Under the pieces are notes generated by a model, which made no database searches, was not told the DNA's origin, and saw only the letters and a program-made list of their open reading frames with translations. Positions 1-7,853 of a DNA stretch of 64,000 bases are shown here, in pieces. Origin of the DNA: Algimonas porphyrae (GTDB taxonomy: Bacteria > Pseudomonadota > Alphaproteobacteria > Caulobacterales > Maricaulaceae); NCBI RefSeq assembly GCF_041429795.1, contig NZ_CP163424.1, forward strand, positions 248,001-312,000, read 5' to 3'. Position numbers and translations under genes: made by a program. Position 1 is the first letter of the stretch. The number at the start of each line of letters is the position of its first letter.

Positions 1-2
1 CG

Positions 3-560
3 AAAGTCGTGGTTGGCGACGGTCCGCAAATGGACGCTCTGAAAAAACGCTATCCCGACATCCGCTTTACCGGCGCGAAGTTCGGAGACGATCTGGCGCG
101 TCATTTCGCCGATGCCGATGTTTTTGTCTTCCCGTCCAAGACCGATACGTTCGGCCTTGTCATCATCGAAGCCATGGCGACGGGCACGCCGGTCGCCGCC
201 TATCCGGTCAGCGGCCCGATCGATATTGTGCCCGGTTCCGGGGCAGGTGTGCTTGACGATGATTTGCGGACCGCCTGTCTGGCGGCGCTGGATCTGTCAC
301 GCGACGACACCCGCGCCCACGCAGAAAATTATGGCTGGGACAAGGCGACCGATATCTTCTTCGGGCACCTGACCCCGGAATATGAACCGCTTGCGCGCAA
401 ACGCTGGCGGCGCGTTCGCCGACTGGCCAAGATCGCCAGTTCGCCGGCGCATATACTGCGCCGCGAAACCCGCCGCATCTGGCGTATTCTGCGCGGTAAG
501 AGCGTGCCCGACACGCATTTCGAGCCGACACTCACACAGGGACCTGACATAGAGTCCTGA
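3..560 (+). CDS. GT4-family glycosyltransferase, C-terminal part (5' end outside window)
   Basis: The reading frame is already open at the first bases, so the N-terminal Rossmann half lies upstream. The visible 185 residues are the nucleotide-sugar-binding half of a GT-B enzyme: a VGDGP strand-loop, a DVFVFPS segment, and the acidic pocket TFGLVIIEAMATG, whose Glu normally contacts the sugar nucleotide. This arrangement resembles GT4 enzymes that mannosylate or glycosylate membrane lipids. The last about 60 residues are rich in Arg and Trp and may touch the membrane; that is inference. The gene converges on the ABC permease gene. The family is clear but donor and acceptor cannot be assigned from this fragment. 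Confidence 0.85.
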   Translation, partial: KVVVGDGPQMDALKKRYPDIRFTGAKFGDDLARHFADADVFVFPSKTDTFGLVIIEAMATGTPVAAYPVSGPIDIVPGSGAGVLDDDLRTACLAALDLSRDDTRAHAENYGWDKATDIFFGHLTPEYEPLARKRWRRVRRLAKIASSPAHILRRETRRIWRILRGKSVPDTHFEPTLTQGPDIES

Positions 561-593
561 TACGCACCCTGACGCAGGGTCGGGACGGAACGG

Positions 594-1331
594 CTAGTGC
601 CAGTCGCGGCGGGAGAGCCAGATAATTGACAGTGCAAAGACGATAAGCCCGCCAAGGCTGCCCATCAGAAGGGCTTGCGTGGCCTTAGAGGGATCTGTGT
701 TCAATATGTTGGTTGCCATCAGCCAGGGAAAATAAAGACCCTGCTGCGCGCTGGTCGCGACGACGGCGACGAAGGTCCCGGCAATACCGACCACGACGGG
801 CACGGCGAAACTGCGGTAGCGCATGGCGACGGCGAACTGAATCGCGACCACGAGCAGGCCCGTCAGCCACATCTTTCCCATGATCCCGCTCGACAGTGCG
901 AGCGGTAGCGCGCCCTGCATGGCCTGGTCCGGTGCGATCCAGCCTGCGACCAGACCGCTGCCGAGATTGGCCAGCGCGACCAGTGCGCTGATCAGGGCCA
1001 TGACGGCCAGCACGATCACGGCCTTGGCGGCGAAGACGGCAGTCTTGCGGTGCGGCAGGGCCAGCATGTAAGACCAACCCCGCGCGCCATGTTCCAGTTG
1101 CGCGACCAGCGCCGTGAGCGCCGTCGCCGTCATCGGCAGCAGGAAGAAGCTCCAGATCGCTGCGCCGCTCATGGCGAGCATGTCCCATTGGTCCGTACTG
1201 TTCCCCGTCGCGATGATCGCCACACCGAGCAGGAAGACCATCAGAGGGACCGCCAGGATCAGCAGCCAGATCAGCGAACGGCGCAGTTTCAGCCATTCCG
1301 CCTGTAACAGCCGTGCAAAATCTCCGATCAT
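594..1331 (-). CDS. ABC-2 type transporter permease
   Basis: A 245-residue integral membrane protein with about six hydrophobic segments, the first around residues 18-40 after a short basic cytosolic start (LLQAEWLKLRRS), as in the ABC-2 permeases that pair with BcrA-like ATPases. The start at 1331 was chosen because it overlaps the stop of the upstream ATPase gene in an ATGA, implying translational coupling. A longer open frame upstream only reads through the ATPase gene. With the ATPase it should form a homodimeric or four-part exporter in the inner membrane. Substrate unknown; peptide antibiotics or lipids are usual for this class. Confidence 0.85.
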   Translation of the reverse strand: MIGDFARLLQAEWLKLRRSLIWLLILAVPLMVFLLGVAIIATGNSTDQWDMLAMSGAAIWSFFLLPMTATALTALVAQLEHGARGWSYMLALPHRKTAVFAAKAVIVLAVMALISALVALANLGSGLVAGWIAPDQAMQGALPLALSSGIMGKMWLTGLLVVAIQFAVAMRYRSFAVPVVVGIAGTFVAVVATSAQQGLYFPWLMATNILNTDPSKATQALLMGSLGGLIVFALSIIWLSRRDWH

Positions 1332-2269
1332 GATGCGGCCCTCCGGGCATTGCCGTCCGGACCGTCTGTGGTCAGTGTCAGAAAAAGCTGCTCCAGACTT
1401 GTTTCGCGCTGTGTGACCTGGCTGACGGCGCATCCGGCCTCGACCAGCGCTTTTACCAGCCGGGCCCGCGCCCCCTGATCGAGCGGCGACTGGACGACCA
1501 AGCCATTATCCGTGCCGAGGGCGTCAAGCATCTGCTGGCGCGCGATCTCCTGCGCCTTTGCCGGGCTGTCCGTCTCGATCTCGAGCCGGGACGGCGCCTG
1601 AGCCATCAAGGCGCCCAGAGGGCCTTGGGATACAAGCTGGCCGGATTTGATCAGGGCACAATCGGTGCATATCTGCTGGATTTCGGACAGCTGGTGGCTG
1701 GAGATGAAAACGGTCGTGCCGGAACGCGTCGGCAGCTCGGTAATCAGTTTCCGCATATCAGCGATACCGGCAGGGTCGAGCCCGTTGGTCGGTTCGTCCA
1801 GCACAAGCAGGCGGGGGCGCCCCATCAGCGCTCGGGCCAGCGCCAGCCGCTGTCGCATGCCGAGAGAGTAGTCCCCGATGCGGCGCGCGGCGGCATCGCG
1901 TAAGCCGACAATGTCGAGCACGCGGTCAATTTCACCTTCGGACGGGTTCAATAGCAAGGCCGCGACACGCAGCAATTCCCGGCCCGTCAGATTGGGATAG
2001 AGGGCCGGCGTTTCGACGATCGCGCCGACCCCGGACAGGGCGGCGCGGCGGTCCTGCGCCAGATCGACGCCGTTAATCCTGACCTGCCCGGCATCGGCCC
2101 GGATGAGGCCGAGCAGCAGACGGATGGTTGTCGTCTTACCCGAACCATTCGGGCCGAGAAAACCGAACACGCTGCCTGCCGGAACATGGAGCGCCACCCC
2201 ATCAACGGCTTTGACCTGACCAAAATGACGCCGCAAGCCGGTGGTTGCGATGGCTGTATCCATCTGCAT
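1328..2269 (-). CDS. ABC transporter ATP-binding protein (BcrA/CcmA-like)
   Basis: A 313-residue nucleotide-binding protein. Walker A is GPNGSGKT near residue 40, the signature region reads YSLGMRQRLALA, and Walker B LLVLDEP is followed by the SSHQL switch segment, so the ATPase looks functional. The C-terminal about 90 residues are the extension typical of BcrA-like exporters. It is the first gene of a two-gene operon and its stop overlaps the permease start. An 8-bp inverted repeat surrounds its ribosome-binding site, so expression may be controlled there. Substrate cannot be predicted. Confidence 0.9.
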   Translation of the reverse strand: MQMDTAIATTGLRRHFGQVKAVDGVALHVPAGSVFGFLGPNGSGKTTTIRLLLGLIRADAGQVRINGVDLAQDRRAALSGVGAIVETPALYPNLTGRELLRVAALLLNPSEGEIDRVLDIVGLRDAAARRIGDYSLGMRQRLALARALMGRPRLLVLDEPTNGLDPAGIADMRKLITELPTRSGTTVFISSHQLSEIQQICTDCALIKSGQLVSQGPLGALMAQAPSRLEIETDSPAKAQEIARQQMLDALGTDNGLVVQSPLDQGARARLVKALVEAGCAVSQVTQRETSLEQLFLTLTTDGPDGNARRAAS

Positions 2270-2270
2270 T

Positions 2271-2295
2271 ATCCTTATCGATTATCAATAAGGAT
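2271..2295. promoter_or_regulatory. Inverted repeat over the ABC operon ribosome-binding site
   Basis: ATCCTTAT (2271-2278) and ATAAGGAT (2288-2295) are a perfect 8-bp inverted repeat with a 9-base spacer, 2-26 bases upstream of the ATPase start at 2269. On the coding strand the proximal arm includes the likely Shine-Dalgarno AAGGA. It could be a repressor operator or an mRNA hairpin that hides the ribosome site; sequence alone does not decide. Confidence 0.45.
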
Positions 2296-2341
2296 GTAGC
2301 CGCAGGACTGGGGTTGAATCAAGACCTAATCGAACGGCGTC

Positions 2342-2518
2342 CTATTTCTCCCGTTTCATGAAGGCCTTCACACTGGCCCCATAGGGCGTCACCCCGACCA
2401 GTGACCATCCGAGCAACCCCTGCTGATTGAGCTGGCCCTGAAAGTCGTGATCGACCTGATCGGGCTTGCTTTTCCACACGCTCGCCTTGAGCGTAATGAC
2501 CTTGTATTCGAAGCGCAT
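2342..2518 (-). CDS. Small DUF4177-like protein (second copy)
   Basis: A 58-residue protein beginning MRFEYKVITLKASVW with a LNQQGLLGWSLVGVTPYG segment. That layout, an EYKV strand followed by LN..G..GW.LV, is the DUF4177 pattern. It is the last of four same-strand genes (SPFH, Arc-like, two DUF4177-like) with a short gap after the previous stop at 2528. Function unknown. The two DUF4177-like genes are about the same size and probably arose by duplication. Confidence 0.7.
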   Translation of the reverse strand: MRFEYKVITLKASVWKSKPDQVDHDFQGQLNQQGLLGWSLVGVTPYGASVKAFMKREK

Positions 2519-2527
2519 GCGACCCTC

Positions 2528-2701
2528 CTAGCGGGGGCGTTTGAGGTAGAAGACCGTCGGAGCCGTATTGCAATTGATCGCGTAGGCTTCCCAGCCCTCC
2601 AGGCCGAGGCGGTTCAGTATGTCCGTACTATTGTCGCGGATTTTCGCGCCGCTCATGCCGGAGCCGCCTTCCACGATCTTATATTCCCATCTCTGTTTCA
2701 T
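2528..2701 (-). CDS. Small DUF4177-like protein (first copy)
   Basis: A 57-residue protein containing WEYKIVEGG and, further on, ILNRLGLEGWEAYAI, the DUF4177 pattern of an amphipathic strand followed by LN.LG.EGWE. Its ATG overlaps the stop of the Arc-like gene (ATGA at 2698-2701), supporting this start and coupled translation. It has two Cys-free basic ends and no signal peptide. The role of the family is unknown; location downstream of an SPFH gene suggests a job in that operon. Confidence 0.7.
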   Translation of the reverse strand: MKQRWEYKIVEGGSGMSGAKIRDNSTDILNRLGLEGWEAYAINCNTAPTVFYLKRPR

Positions 2702-2874
2702 TCATCCTCTCCATCGTTGTGATCGCGTTTAAGGCGACCCTGTTTTCGCAGCGCATCGCGCAGCACATATTCGATCTGCGCATTCAGCGAGCGCAACTCG
2801 TCATCGGACCAGCGCTTCATGGCATCGAGAATCGGAGCGCTGATCCGCAAAGGGTATGACTTCTTGTCAGCCAT
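2698..2874 (-). CDS. Arc-family-like ribbon-helix-helix protein
   Basis: A 58-residue protein starting MADKKSYPLRISAPILDAM and followed by SLNAQIEYVLRDALRK. The basic strand YPLRIS, a helix, then SLNAQIEYVL is the pattern of Arc/MetJ-type ribbon-helix-helix DNA-binding proteins. It starts 6 bases after the SPFH stop and overlaps the next small gene by four bases, so it is co-transcribed. It might autoregulate the operon; no toxin-like partner is visible, so an antitoxin role is unlikely but not excluded. Confidence 0.7.
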   Translation of the reverse strand: MADKKSYPLRISAPILDAMKRWSDDELRSLNAQIEYVLRDALRKQGRLKRDHNDGEDE

Positions 2875-2880
2875 GACCCG

Positions 2881-3753
2881 TTAGTAGAGGCTGCCCGTAT
2901 TCACGACTGGCTGTGTCGCCTTGTCGGAGCAGAGCACGACCAGCAGGTTGGACACCATGACCGCGCGGCGTTCCGGATCGAGTTCGACGATGTCCTTGGC
3001 CTGCAATTCGGCCAGCGCATCTTCGACCATGCCGACCGCGCCTTCGACGATCTTCTTGCGCGCGGCAATGATGGCGCCTGCCTGCTGACGCTGCAGCATC
3101 GCACCGGCAATTTCCGGCGAATAGGCCAGATGGGAAATGCGACTTTCGATCACATTGATCCCAGCTTTGGCCAAACGGTCCTGAATCTCCGTTTTCAGCC
3201 GTTCGGAAATCTCGTCCGGATGGGAGCGCAGGCTGATCTCGCCTTCGCTGTGCTGATCATAGGGATAGCTGGTCGCCATGGCCCGGATGGCGGCTTCCGA
3301 CTGGATCTGCACGAAGCTTTCATAGTCATCGACATTGAAGACGGCTTCGGCCGAGTCCGAGACTTCCCAGACGACGATAGCGGCGATCTCGATGGGCGAG
3401 CCGTCCAGTTCGTTGACCTTCAATTTGCCGGACTCGAAGTTGCGGACCCGCTTGGACACTTTCTTCTTGGAAAAGAAGATATTGTTCCAGCGCAGCCCCT
3501 GCTCATCCACCGTGCCGACATATTTCCCGAACAGGCTCAGCACGGCGGACTGGTTCGGGGCGACCGTATAGAGGCCGGCCATAAGGACGGCACCGACACC
3601 GATCACCAGAACGGCCAGAGCGATGCCGGCGCCCATATCGGCGCGCGCCGCAGCGACGATGCTGACCGTTCCCACCGTCATCATCGTGACGCCGAGCAGC
3701 AGCATCATGATGCCGTTCATCGACTTCGTATCCTTTTCCCTGATCTCAACCAT
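2881..3753 (-). CDS. SPFH (stomatin/prohibitin/flotillin/HflK) domain membrane protein
   Basis: A 290-residue protein with two N-terminal hydrophobic segments (about residues 12-33 and 38-62) followed by an SPFH domain: a [17 protein letters not shown] strand pair, then [27 protein letters not shown]. The C-terminal third is helical and Ala/Glu-rich. Such proteins form large membrane-bound cages or scaffolds that organise membrane microdomains or control proteases. It leads a four-gene operon with an Arc-like regulator and two DUF4177-like proteins. A GGAGAG ribosome site lies just before the start. Confidence 0.88.
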   Translation of the reverse strand: MVEIREKDTKSMNGIMMLLLGVTMMTVGTVSIVAAARADMGAGIALAVLVIGVGAVLMAGLYTVAPNQSAVLSLFGKYVGTVDEQGLRWNNIFFSKKKVSKRVRNFESGKLKVNELDGSPIEIAAIVVWEVSDSAEAVFNVDDYESFVQIQSEAAIRAMATSYPYDQHSEGEISLRSHPDEISERLKTEIQDRLAKAGINVIESRISHLAYSPEIAGAMLQRQQAGAIIAARKKIVEGAVGMVEDALAELQAKDIVELDPERRAVMVSNLLVVLCSDKATQPVVNTGSLY

Positions 3754-3868
3754 GAATCTCTCCTTTCATTCGTTATGATATCAATATGATATCTTTTTAT
3801 CGTTTGTCGAGATGAATCGGACTGCTGAAGTCGTAGGAAACTGATTTACTTGATAATTTTCTGGATCT

Positions 3869-5800
3869 TTAATCGCCCAGAACATCTTCGATGAAGTCCG
3901 CCTGAACCCGCGCATAGTAAAGTCGGTTGCGAAGCTTGCGCCAACCATGGCCTTCATCGGCAAAGCGGACATAGTCCGCACGGATCCCATTATCCCGCAA
4001 GGCACGCACCATGACTTCGGTTTCGTGCAGATCGATGCGTGGATCCATGGCCCCATGCGAATAGAGCACGGGCACACGAATCTGGTCGGCTTTCGCGATG
4101 GGGGAAATCTCCGTATAGAAGTCACGCCACTGCGGGTTGGTAATGTCGCCATATTCGATCCGGTCGCTGGCTTTCAGGCCGGGGCTGGCGATTTCCAGCG
4201 CCGTGACCCAGTCGCCGACGCCGAACAGGCTGACACCCGCATCGAATGCATCGGGATAATCGACCAGCACCGCATTGACCATATAGCCGCCATAGGATCC
4301 GCCCTGCACGGCGGCACGGGAGGTATCGACCCGGCCATCGGATTCAAGCCAGTCCAGCATGTCGACCAGATCGCGCACGCTATTCAAGCGCTTGCGGCGG
4401 TCATCCAGTGTTACATAGGTCCGCCCGAACCCGGTCGAGCCGCGCACATTGGGGCGGAACACGGCGATGCCGCGCGACAGCAGATATTGGACCGTCCCGT
4501 TCCAGTTCGGGCGCGCCTGCGCCGTCGGCCCGCCATGCACCATGAACAGCACAGGCGGGTTTGAAACCCCGTCCGGCAGGTAGAGCAGGCCCTGAAGGTC
4601 GACCCCGTCGCGGGCCGGCATGTGGACAGATTTTGGCTGAATCAGATCGCGTGGTTCGAGGCCGTCATAGTTGGAGGCGAAGACGCGGCGGGCTTTCAGC
4701 GTTTCGAGATCGACCGAATAGAGGTCCCCGGGCGTATCGGCACCCGATATGCGGATCAGGCCGGTTCCGTCGATGCAATCGATCGCGTAAACGCCTTTGG
4801 GCAGCCCATTGACGGGTGTTCCTGGGCCGCGCCTCAGAGGCGCGGTGAACAGGCTCGAAAAACCGTCCCGATTTTCAGTAAACAGAATCTGTTCTCCGCA
4901 GACACCGACCTGATCGATATCGACTGAACGGCGCAAACGCTGTTCATATTCGCCTGAAAGGCCGATCCGCTCCAGCGCGGAAAATTCATGATGTCGATTG
5001 GTTGCAAGGATGAGGGCGCGAGAGCGCGTATAAGTGACCCCGGCGTCCGTATGGTTGGCGCGCGGGCTCGGGGCGCTCAGGACGGTGCGTTCGCCCGTTT
5101 CAAGATCAAGCACGAACAGCTTGTCGCTGTCTTGGCCGACAGCTTCTGAAATAATCGCAGTGGAGCCGTCCGGCGCGACGGCTTGAACATAATTGCCAAA
5201 CTGCCCTTTAAAGACACGGCGCGTTTCGCCTGTGCTGACATCAGCCGTGTAAATGTCATAGTCGAGCCCGTTGCGTTCCGTCGAAGCGTAGACGATCGTC
5301 CCGCCATCGCCCGTAAAGTCGCCGAATTGGCGGAAGCCCTGATCTGTTGCGGGCAGGAGCAGGCGCGGGTCTGACCAACCGTCCCGCGTCGGTTCGATCA
5401 GCCAGTAATTTTCTCGCTCATCACCATTATTGTCAGCCCCGTAGATCAGCGCACCCGTGGGCGAAAATTCAAAGAAGGTAATGCCAGAGCCTTGACTGAC
5501 TTGCTCCAGCGTCGCCTGCGGGTCATCTGCGCGTGCATCCATGACGTAGATCTGGCGCGTTCCCGTCAGGGATAGTCGCGTTGCAATCGTCTGTCCATCC
5601 GGCGACAGGCGTGACGGCCCGGCCCCATAGGCGAGCACATAAGGCGCGACCGGACTGTCGAGATCGTCATAGCTGCCATCCGGCTCCATGAATGAGAGCG
5701 GCGTTTCAACCGTCGCGGCGGGTTCAGGTTCAAGGGTCGTATCCGGGGAACAGGCCCTCAGAAGCGAGGCAGCAAGCAAAAGAGTCAGGCTCTGTTTCAT
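3869..5800 (-). CDS. S9-family (prolyl oligopeptidase-like) peptidase, lipoprotein
   Basis: A 643-residue protein from the chosen start at 5800, which gives a signal peptide with lipobox LRAC (Cys17), so it should be a lipid-anchored periplasmic enzyme. The N-terminal half is a WD-like beta-propeller (repeated SPDG/APDG turns). The C-terminal half is an alpha/beta hydrolase with the nucleophile in QGGSYGGYM, an Asp in DPRID and a His in DEGHGW. This matches acylaminoacyl- or dipeptidyl-peptidases that trim short peptides. An in-frame ATG 17 codons upstream gives no better signal. It is monocistronic and divergent from marC. Confidence 0.9.
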   Translation of the reverse strand: MKQSLTLLLAASLLRACSPDTTLEPEPAATVETPLSFMEPDGSYDDLDSPVAPYVLAYGAGPSRLSPDGQTIATRLSLTGTRQIYVMDARADDPQATLEQVSQGSGITFFEFSPTGALIYGADNNGDERENYWLIEPTRDGWSDPRLLLPATDQGFRQFGDFTGDGGTIVYASTERNGLDYDIYTADVSTGETRRVFKGQFGNYVQAVAPDGSTAIISEAVGQDSDKLFVLDLETGERTVLSAPSPRANHTDAGVTYTRSRALILATNRHHEFSALERIGLSGEYEQRLRRSVDIDQVGVCGEQILFTENRDGFSSLFTAPLRRGPGTPVNGLPKGVYAIDCIDGTGLIRISGADTPGDLYSVDLETLKARRVFASNYDGLEPRDLIQPKSVHMPARDGVDLQGLLYLPDGVSNPPVLFMVHGGPTAQARPNWNGTVQYLLSRGIAVFRPNVRGSTGFGRTYVTLDDRRKRLNSVRDLVDMLDWLESDGRVDTSRAAVQGGSYGGYMVNAVLVDYPDAFDAGVSLFGVGDWVTALEIASPGLKASDRIEYGDITNPQWRDFYTEISPIAKADQIRVPVLYSHGAMDPRIDLHETEVMVRALRDNGIRADYVRFADEGHGWRKLRNRLYYARVQADFIEDVLGD

Positions 5801-5891
5801 GGGCAGGCTTGCACCACAAGGAGGGCTGCCATGCAAGGATGGGCGGCTCACAAGGCTTGCTCGCCGGAAATCACGCGATTATGGGGCGCGA

Positions 5892-6530
5892 ATGGACGTC
5901 TGGTTCGACATGGCTGTATTTGCGTCCGCTTTTGCGACGCTGTTCGTGATCATCGACCCGCCCGGTTGTGCGCCGATCTTTGCGACGCTGACGCAGGGCA
6001 CGTCGAAAGCGCATCAGCGCACCATGGCCTTCAAGGCCGTCGGGGTCGCCTCCGTCATCCTGATCGGCTTTGCCTTTGTCGGCGAATGGCTGTTCGGCAA
6101 GCTCGGCATCAGTCTGGATGCATTGCGCATCGCAGGCGGTGTGATGCTGTTCATCATCGGTCTGAACATGGTATTCGAAAAGCGCACGGAAAAGCGCGAA
6201 GACCGGGCCGAGGACCTGCTGGAAGATATTGAAGATCCTGAAGATATCTCCGTCTTTCCGATGGGTATTCCAATGATCGCCGGGCCCGGCACGATGGCCT
6301 CGCTCCTGCTGATGATGGGCGATCAGAACGACCGTTCCGGCGAAATCGCCGTGATGACCGCGCTGATTGCCGTCCTGCTTATCACGCTGGTCAGCTTCCT
6401 GCTCGCCGCGCCGCTCCTTCGGCTGATGGGCAAGACCTTCACCAATGTGCTGACCCGCGTCCTTGGCGTCCTGCTGGCCACCCTCGCCTCCCAATTCGTC
6501 CTCGACGGCATCCAGGGCGCACTGTTCTAG
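5892..6530 (+). CDS. MarC-family integral membrane protein
   Basis: A 212-residue protein with six hydrophobic segments and the family features FVIIDPPGCAPIF near the N-terminus and FPMGIPMIAGPGTMASL after the central acidic loop (EDRAEDLLEDIEDPED). MarC/UPF0056 proteins are inner-membrane proteins of unclear transport role. The start at 5892 places the first membrane segment at residue 6. The frame is open further upstream, but that part overlaps the 5' end of the S9 peptidase gene on the other strand. A strong bidirectional terminator follows. Confidence 0.9.
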   Translation: MDVWFDMAVFASAFATLFVIIDPPGCAPIFATLTQGTSKAHQRTMAFKAVGVASVILIGFAFVGEWLFGKLGISLDALRIAGGVMLFIIGLNMVFEKRTEKREDRAEDLLEDIEDPEDISVFPMGIPMIAGPGTMASLLLMMGDQNDRSGEIAVMTALIAVLLITLVSFLLAAPLLRLMGKTFTNVLTRVLGVLLATLASQFVLDGIQGALF

Positions 6531-6538
6531 TGCCATAA

Positions 6539-6566
6539 AAAAGCCCGGTTCTTGGACCGGGCTTTT
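6539..6566. terminator. Bidirectional rho-independent terminator between marC and the VOC gene
   Basis: AAAAGCCCGGT (6539-6549) pairs perfectly with ACCGGGCTTTT (6556-6566) around a 6-base loop, giving a GC-rich stem with A/T tracts on both sides. It lies between two convergent genes and can serve both. Confidence 0.9.
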
Positions 6567-6592
6567 TCTCATCTGGTGACCGTCCTGAAGGG

Positions 6593-7231
6593 TTAAGCGG
6601 CTTCCTTGTTCCCCAGCTTTTCCTGAACCTCTGGCACTTCCCAGTCGCTCGGCATGCGGGAGAAGTCGAAGAAGGGCTGGTCGTCGCCTTCGTCGATCGC
6701 CTTCTGGACCTGTGCGTAGAAGCCTTCACCCGCCATTTCGGAAAAGGTGATTTCCATGTCGCGAACTTCGCCCTGTGTTTCGGGGCGCTCGCAATATTCC
6801 GGGAAGGTCGCTTCGCCGGCATGACCGGTCGCATAGCCCTTGGCGAACATCTGCTTGAGAATGCCGAAGCCGTCATCCTGAATGATGACGTCGCCGCGCG
6901 GGTGACCACCCAGCGATTTCATGTGATCGATGAAGTTATCGAGCGAGTAGCAGTTATAGGCAACGTGCTGGCAGCTATGATCGCCATGCTTCTCGACGAA
7001 GTTGGTGACCTGGCTCTTCTCTTCACGGTCAATGCCTTCGATCAGGGCGATACCGAAATTACCGTAATCGATGCACCAGATCTTCATGGAGGATTTTCCG
7101 TTTGGATCGACATCGTCGATGCGCTTGATCAGCGTGCCGCCCTCGACCTCGATGTGGAACCAGGCCCACTGCTCGATCGTGCCTTTTTCACAGGCATAGG
7201 AAATATGGTCGACATTTTTGAGGTAGCTCAT
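6593..7231 (-). CDS. VOC-superfamily protein resembling half of 4-hydroxyphenylpyruvate dioxygenase
   Basis: A 212-residue protein whose metal-ligand candidates follow the HPPD order: His in NVDHISYAC near residue 9, His in HSCQHVAYNC, and Glu in FPEYCERP. Classical HPPD is about 350 residues with two VOC modules; only one long module is present. It is divergent from an Lrp/AsnC regulator, the arrangement often seen for tyrosine and phenylalanine catabolic genes. The start at 7231 is chosen because residues upstream show no domain homology. An iron-dependent dioxygenase role is inference. Confidence 0.75.
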   Translation of the reverse strand: MSYLKNVDHISYACEKGTIEQWAWFHIEVEGGTLIKRIDDVDPNGKSSMKIWCIDYGNFGIALIEGIDREEKSQVTNFVEKHGDHSCQHVAYNCYSLDNFIDHMKSLGGHPRGDVIIQDDGFGILKQMFAKGYATGHAGEATFPEYCERPETQGEVRDMEITFSEMAGEGFYAQVQKAIDEGDDQPFFDFSRMPSDWEVPEVQEKLGNKEAA

Positions 7232-7323
7232 GGGGCTCTCCATTCGTGTGATGACAATGTACAGAAATTCGTCACGCGCATTATAGTGTAGCCTGCGCGC
7301 GGTTTCGCTGCTATTTCCCGTCT

Positions 7324-7337
7324 GATTATCGATGATC
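7324..7337. promoter_or_regulatory. Near-palindrome in the VOC/lrp divergent promoter region
   Basis: GATTATCGATGATC is symmetric at 12 of 14 positions and sits 15 bases upstream of the Lrp-family start, inside the 120-base gap between divergent genes. It is a candidate operator for the adjacent regulator. No experimental support. Confidence 0.35.
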
Positions 7338-7351
7338 GTGCAGGAATTCAT

Positions 7352-7801
7352 ATGGATATCGCCGATAAACGCATTATTCGCGCGCTGAGGGATGATGGGC
7401 GATTATCGTGGGTGCAGCTCTCCGCGCTGGTCAATCTGTCGCCATCCGCCTGTCAACGACGCGTCGAAGCGCTTCAGGCATCCGGGATCATCCGGCGGTT
7501 TACGGTCGATCTCGATCCGCTGGCGATCGGCGCGACGATCCATGCGCTCATCCAGATCAAGGTGGAGCGGCAGGACACGGACACGGCGATGGCCTTTCGT
7601 GACCGCATTTCCAGCTATCCGGAAGTGTCGGGCTTTTACAAACTGTCCGGCAATATTGACTATCTGGCCCATGTGCATGTGGCGGACATTCCGGCCTTGT
7701 CGGATTTTCTCGATCGGCGCGTTCTGGCGCTGCCTGGCGTGGTCGATGCCAGTTCCGCCATCGTGCTGGACGATCTGCCCGCAAGATACCGTCCGGTCTG
7801 A
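7352..7801 (+). CDS. Lrp/AsnC-family transcriptional regulator
   Basis: A 149-residue protein with the family layout: N-terminal winged helix (DKRIIRALRDDGRLSWVQLSALVNLSPSACQRRVEAL, in pieces residues 4-40) and a C-terminal RAM ligand-binding sandwich ending in LPGVVDASSAIVLDD. AGGA precedes the ATG. Family members form octamers or hexadecamers and respond to amino acids. Its divergent neighbour is an HPPD-like VOC gene, so control of aromatic amino-acid breakdown is a reasonable guess. Confidence 0.92.
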   Translation: MDIADKRIIRALRDDGRLSWVQLSALVNLSPSACQRRVEALQASGIIRRFTVDLDPLAIGATIHALIQIKVERQDTDTAMAFRDRISSYPEVSGFYKLSGNIDYLAHVHVADIPALSDFLDRRVLALPGVVDASSAIVLDDLPARYRPV

Positions 7802-7853
7802 TCAGATCCCGGATGCGTCTCGTCGCGATTTGACGCGCCGCTCGACTTGCCCC

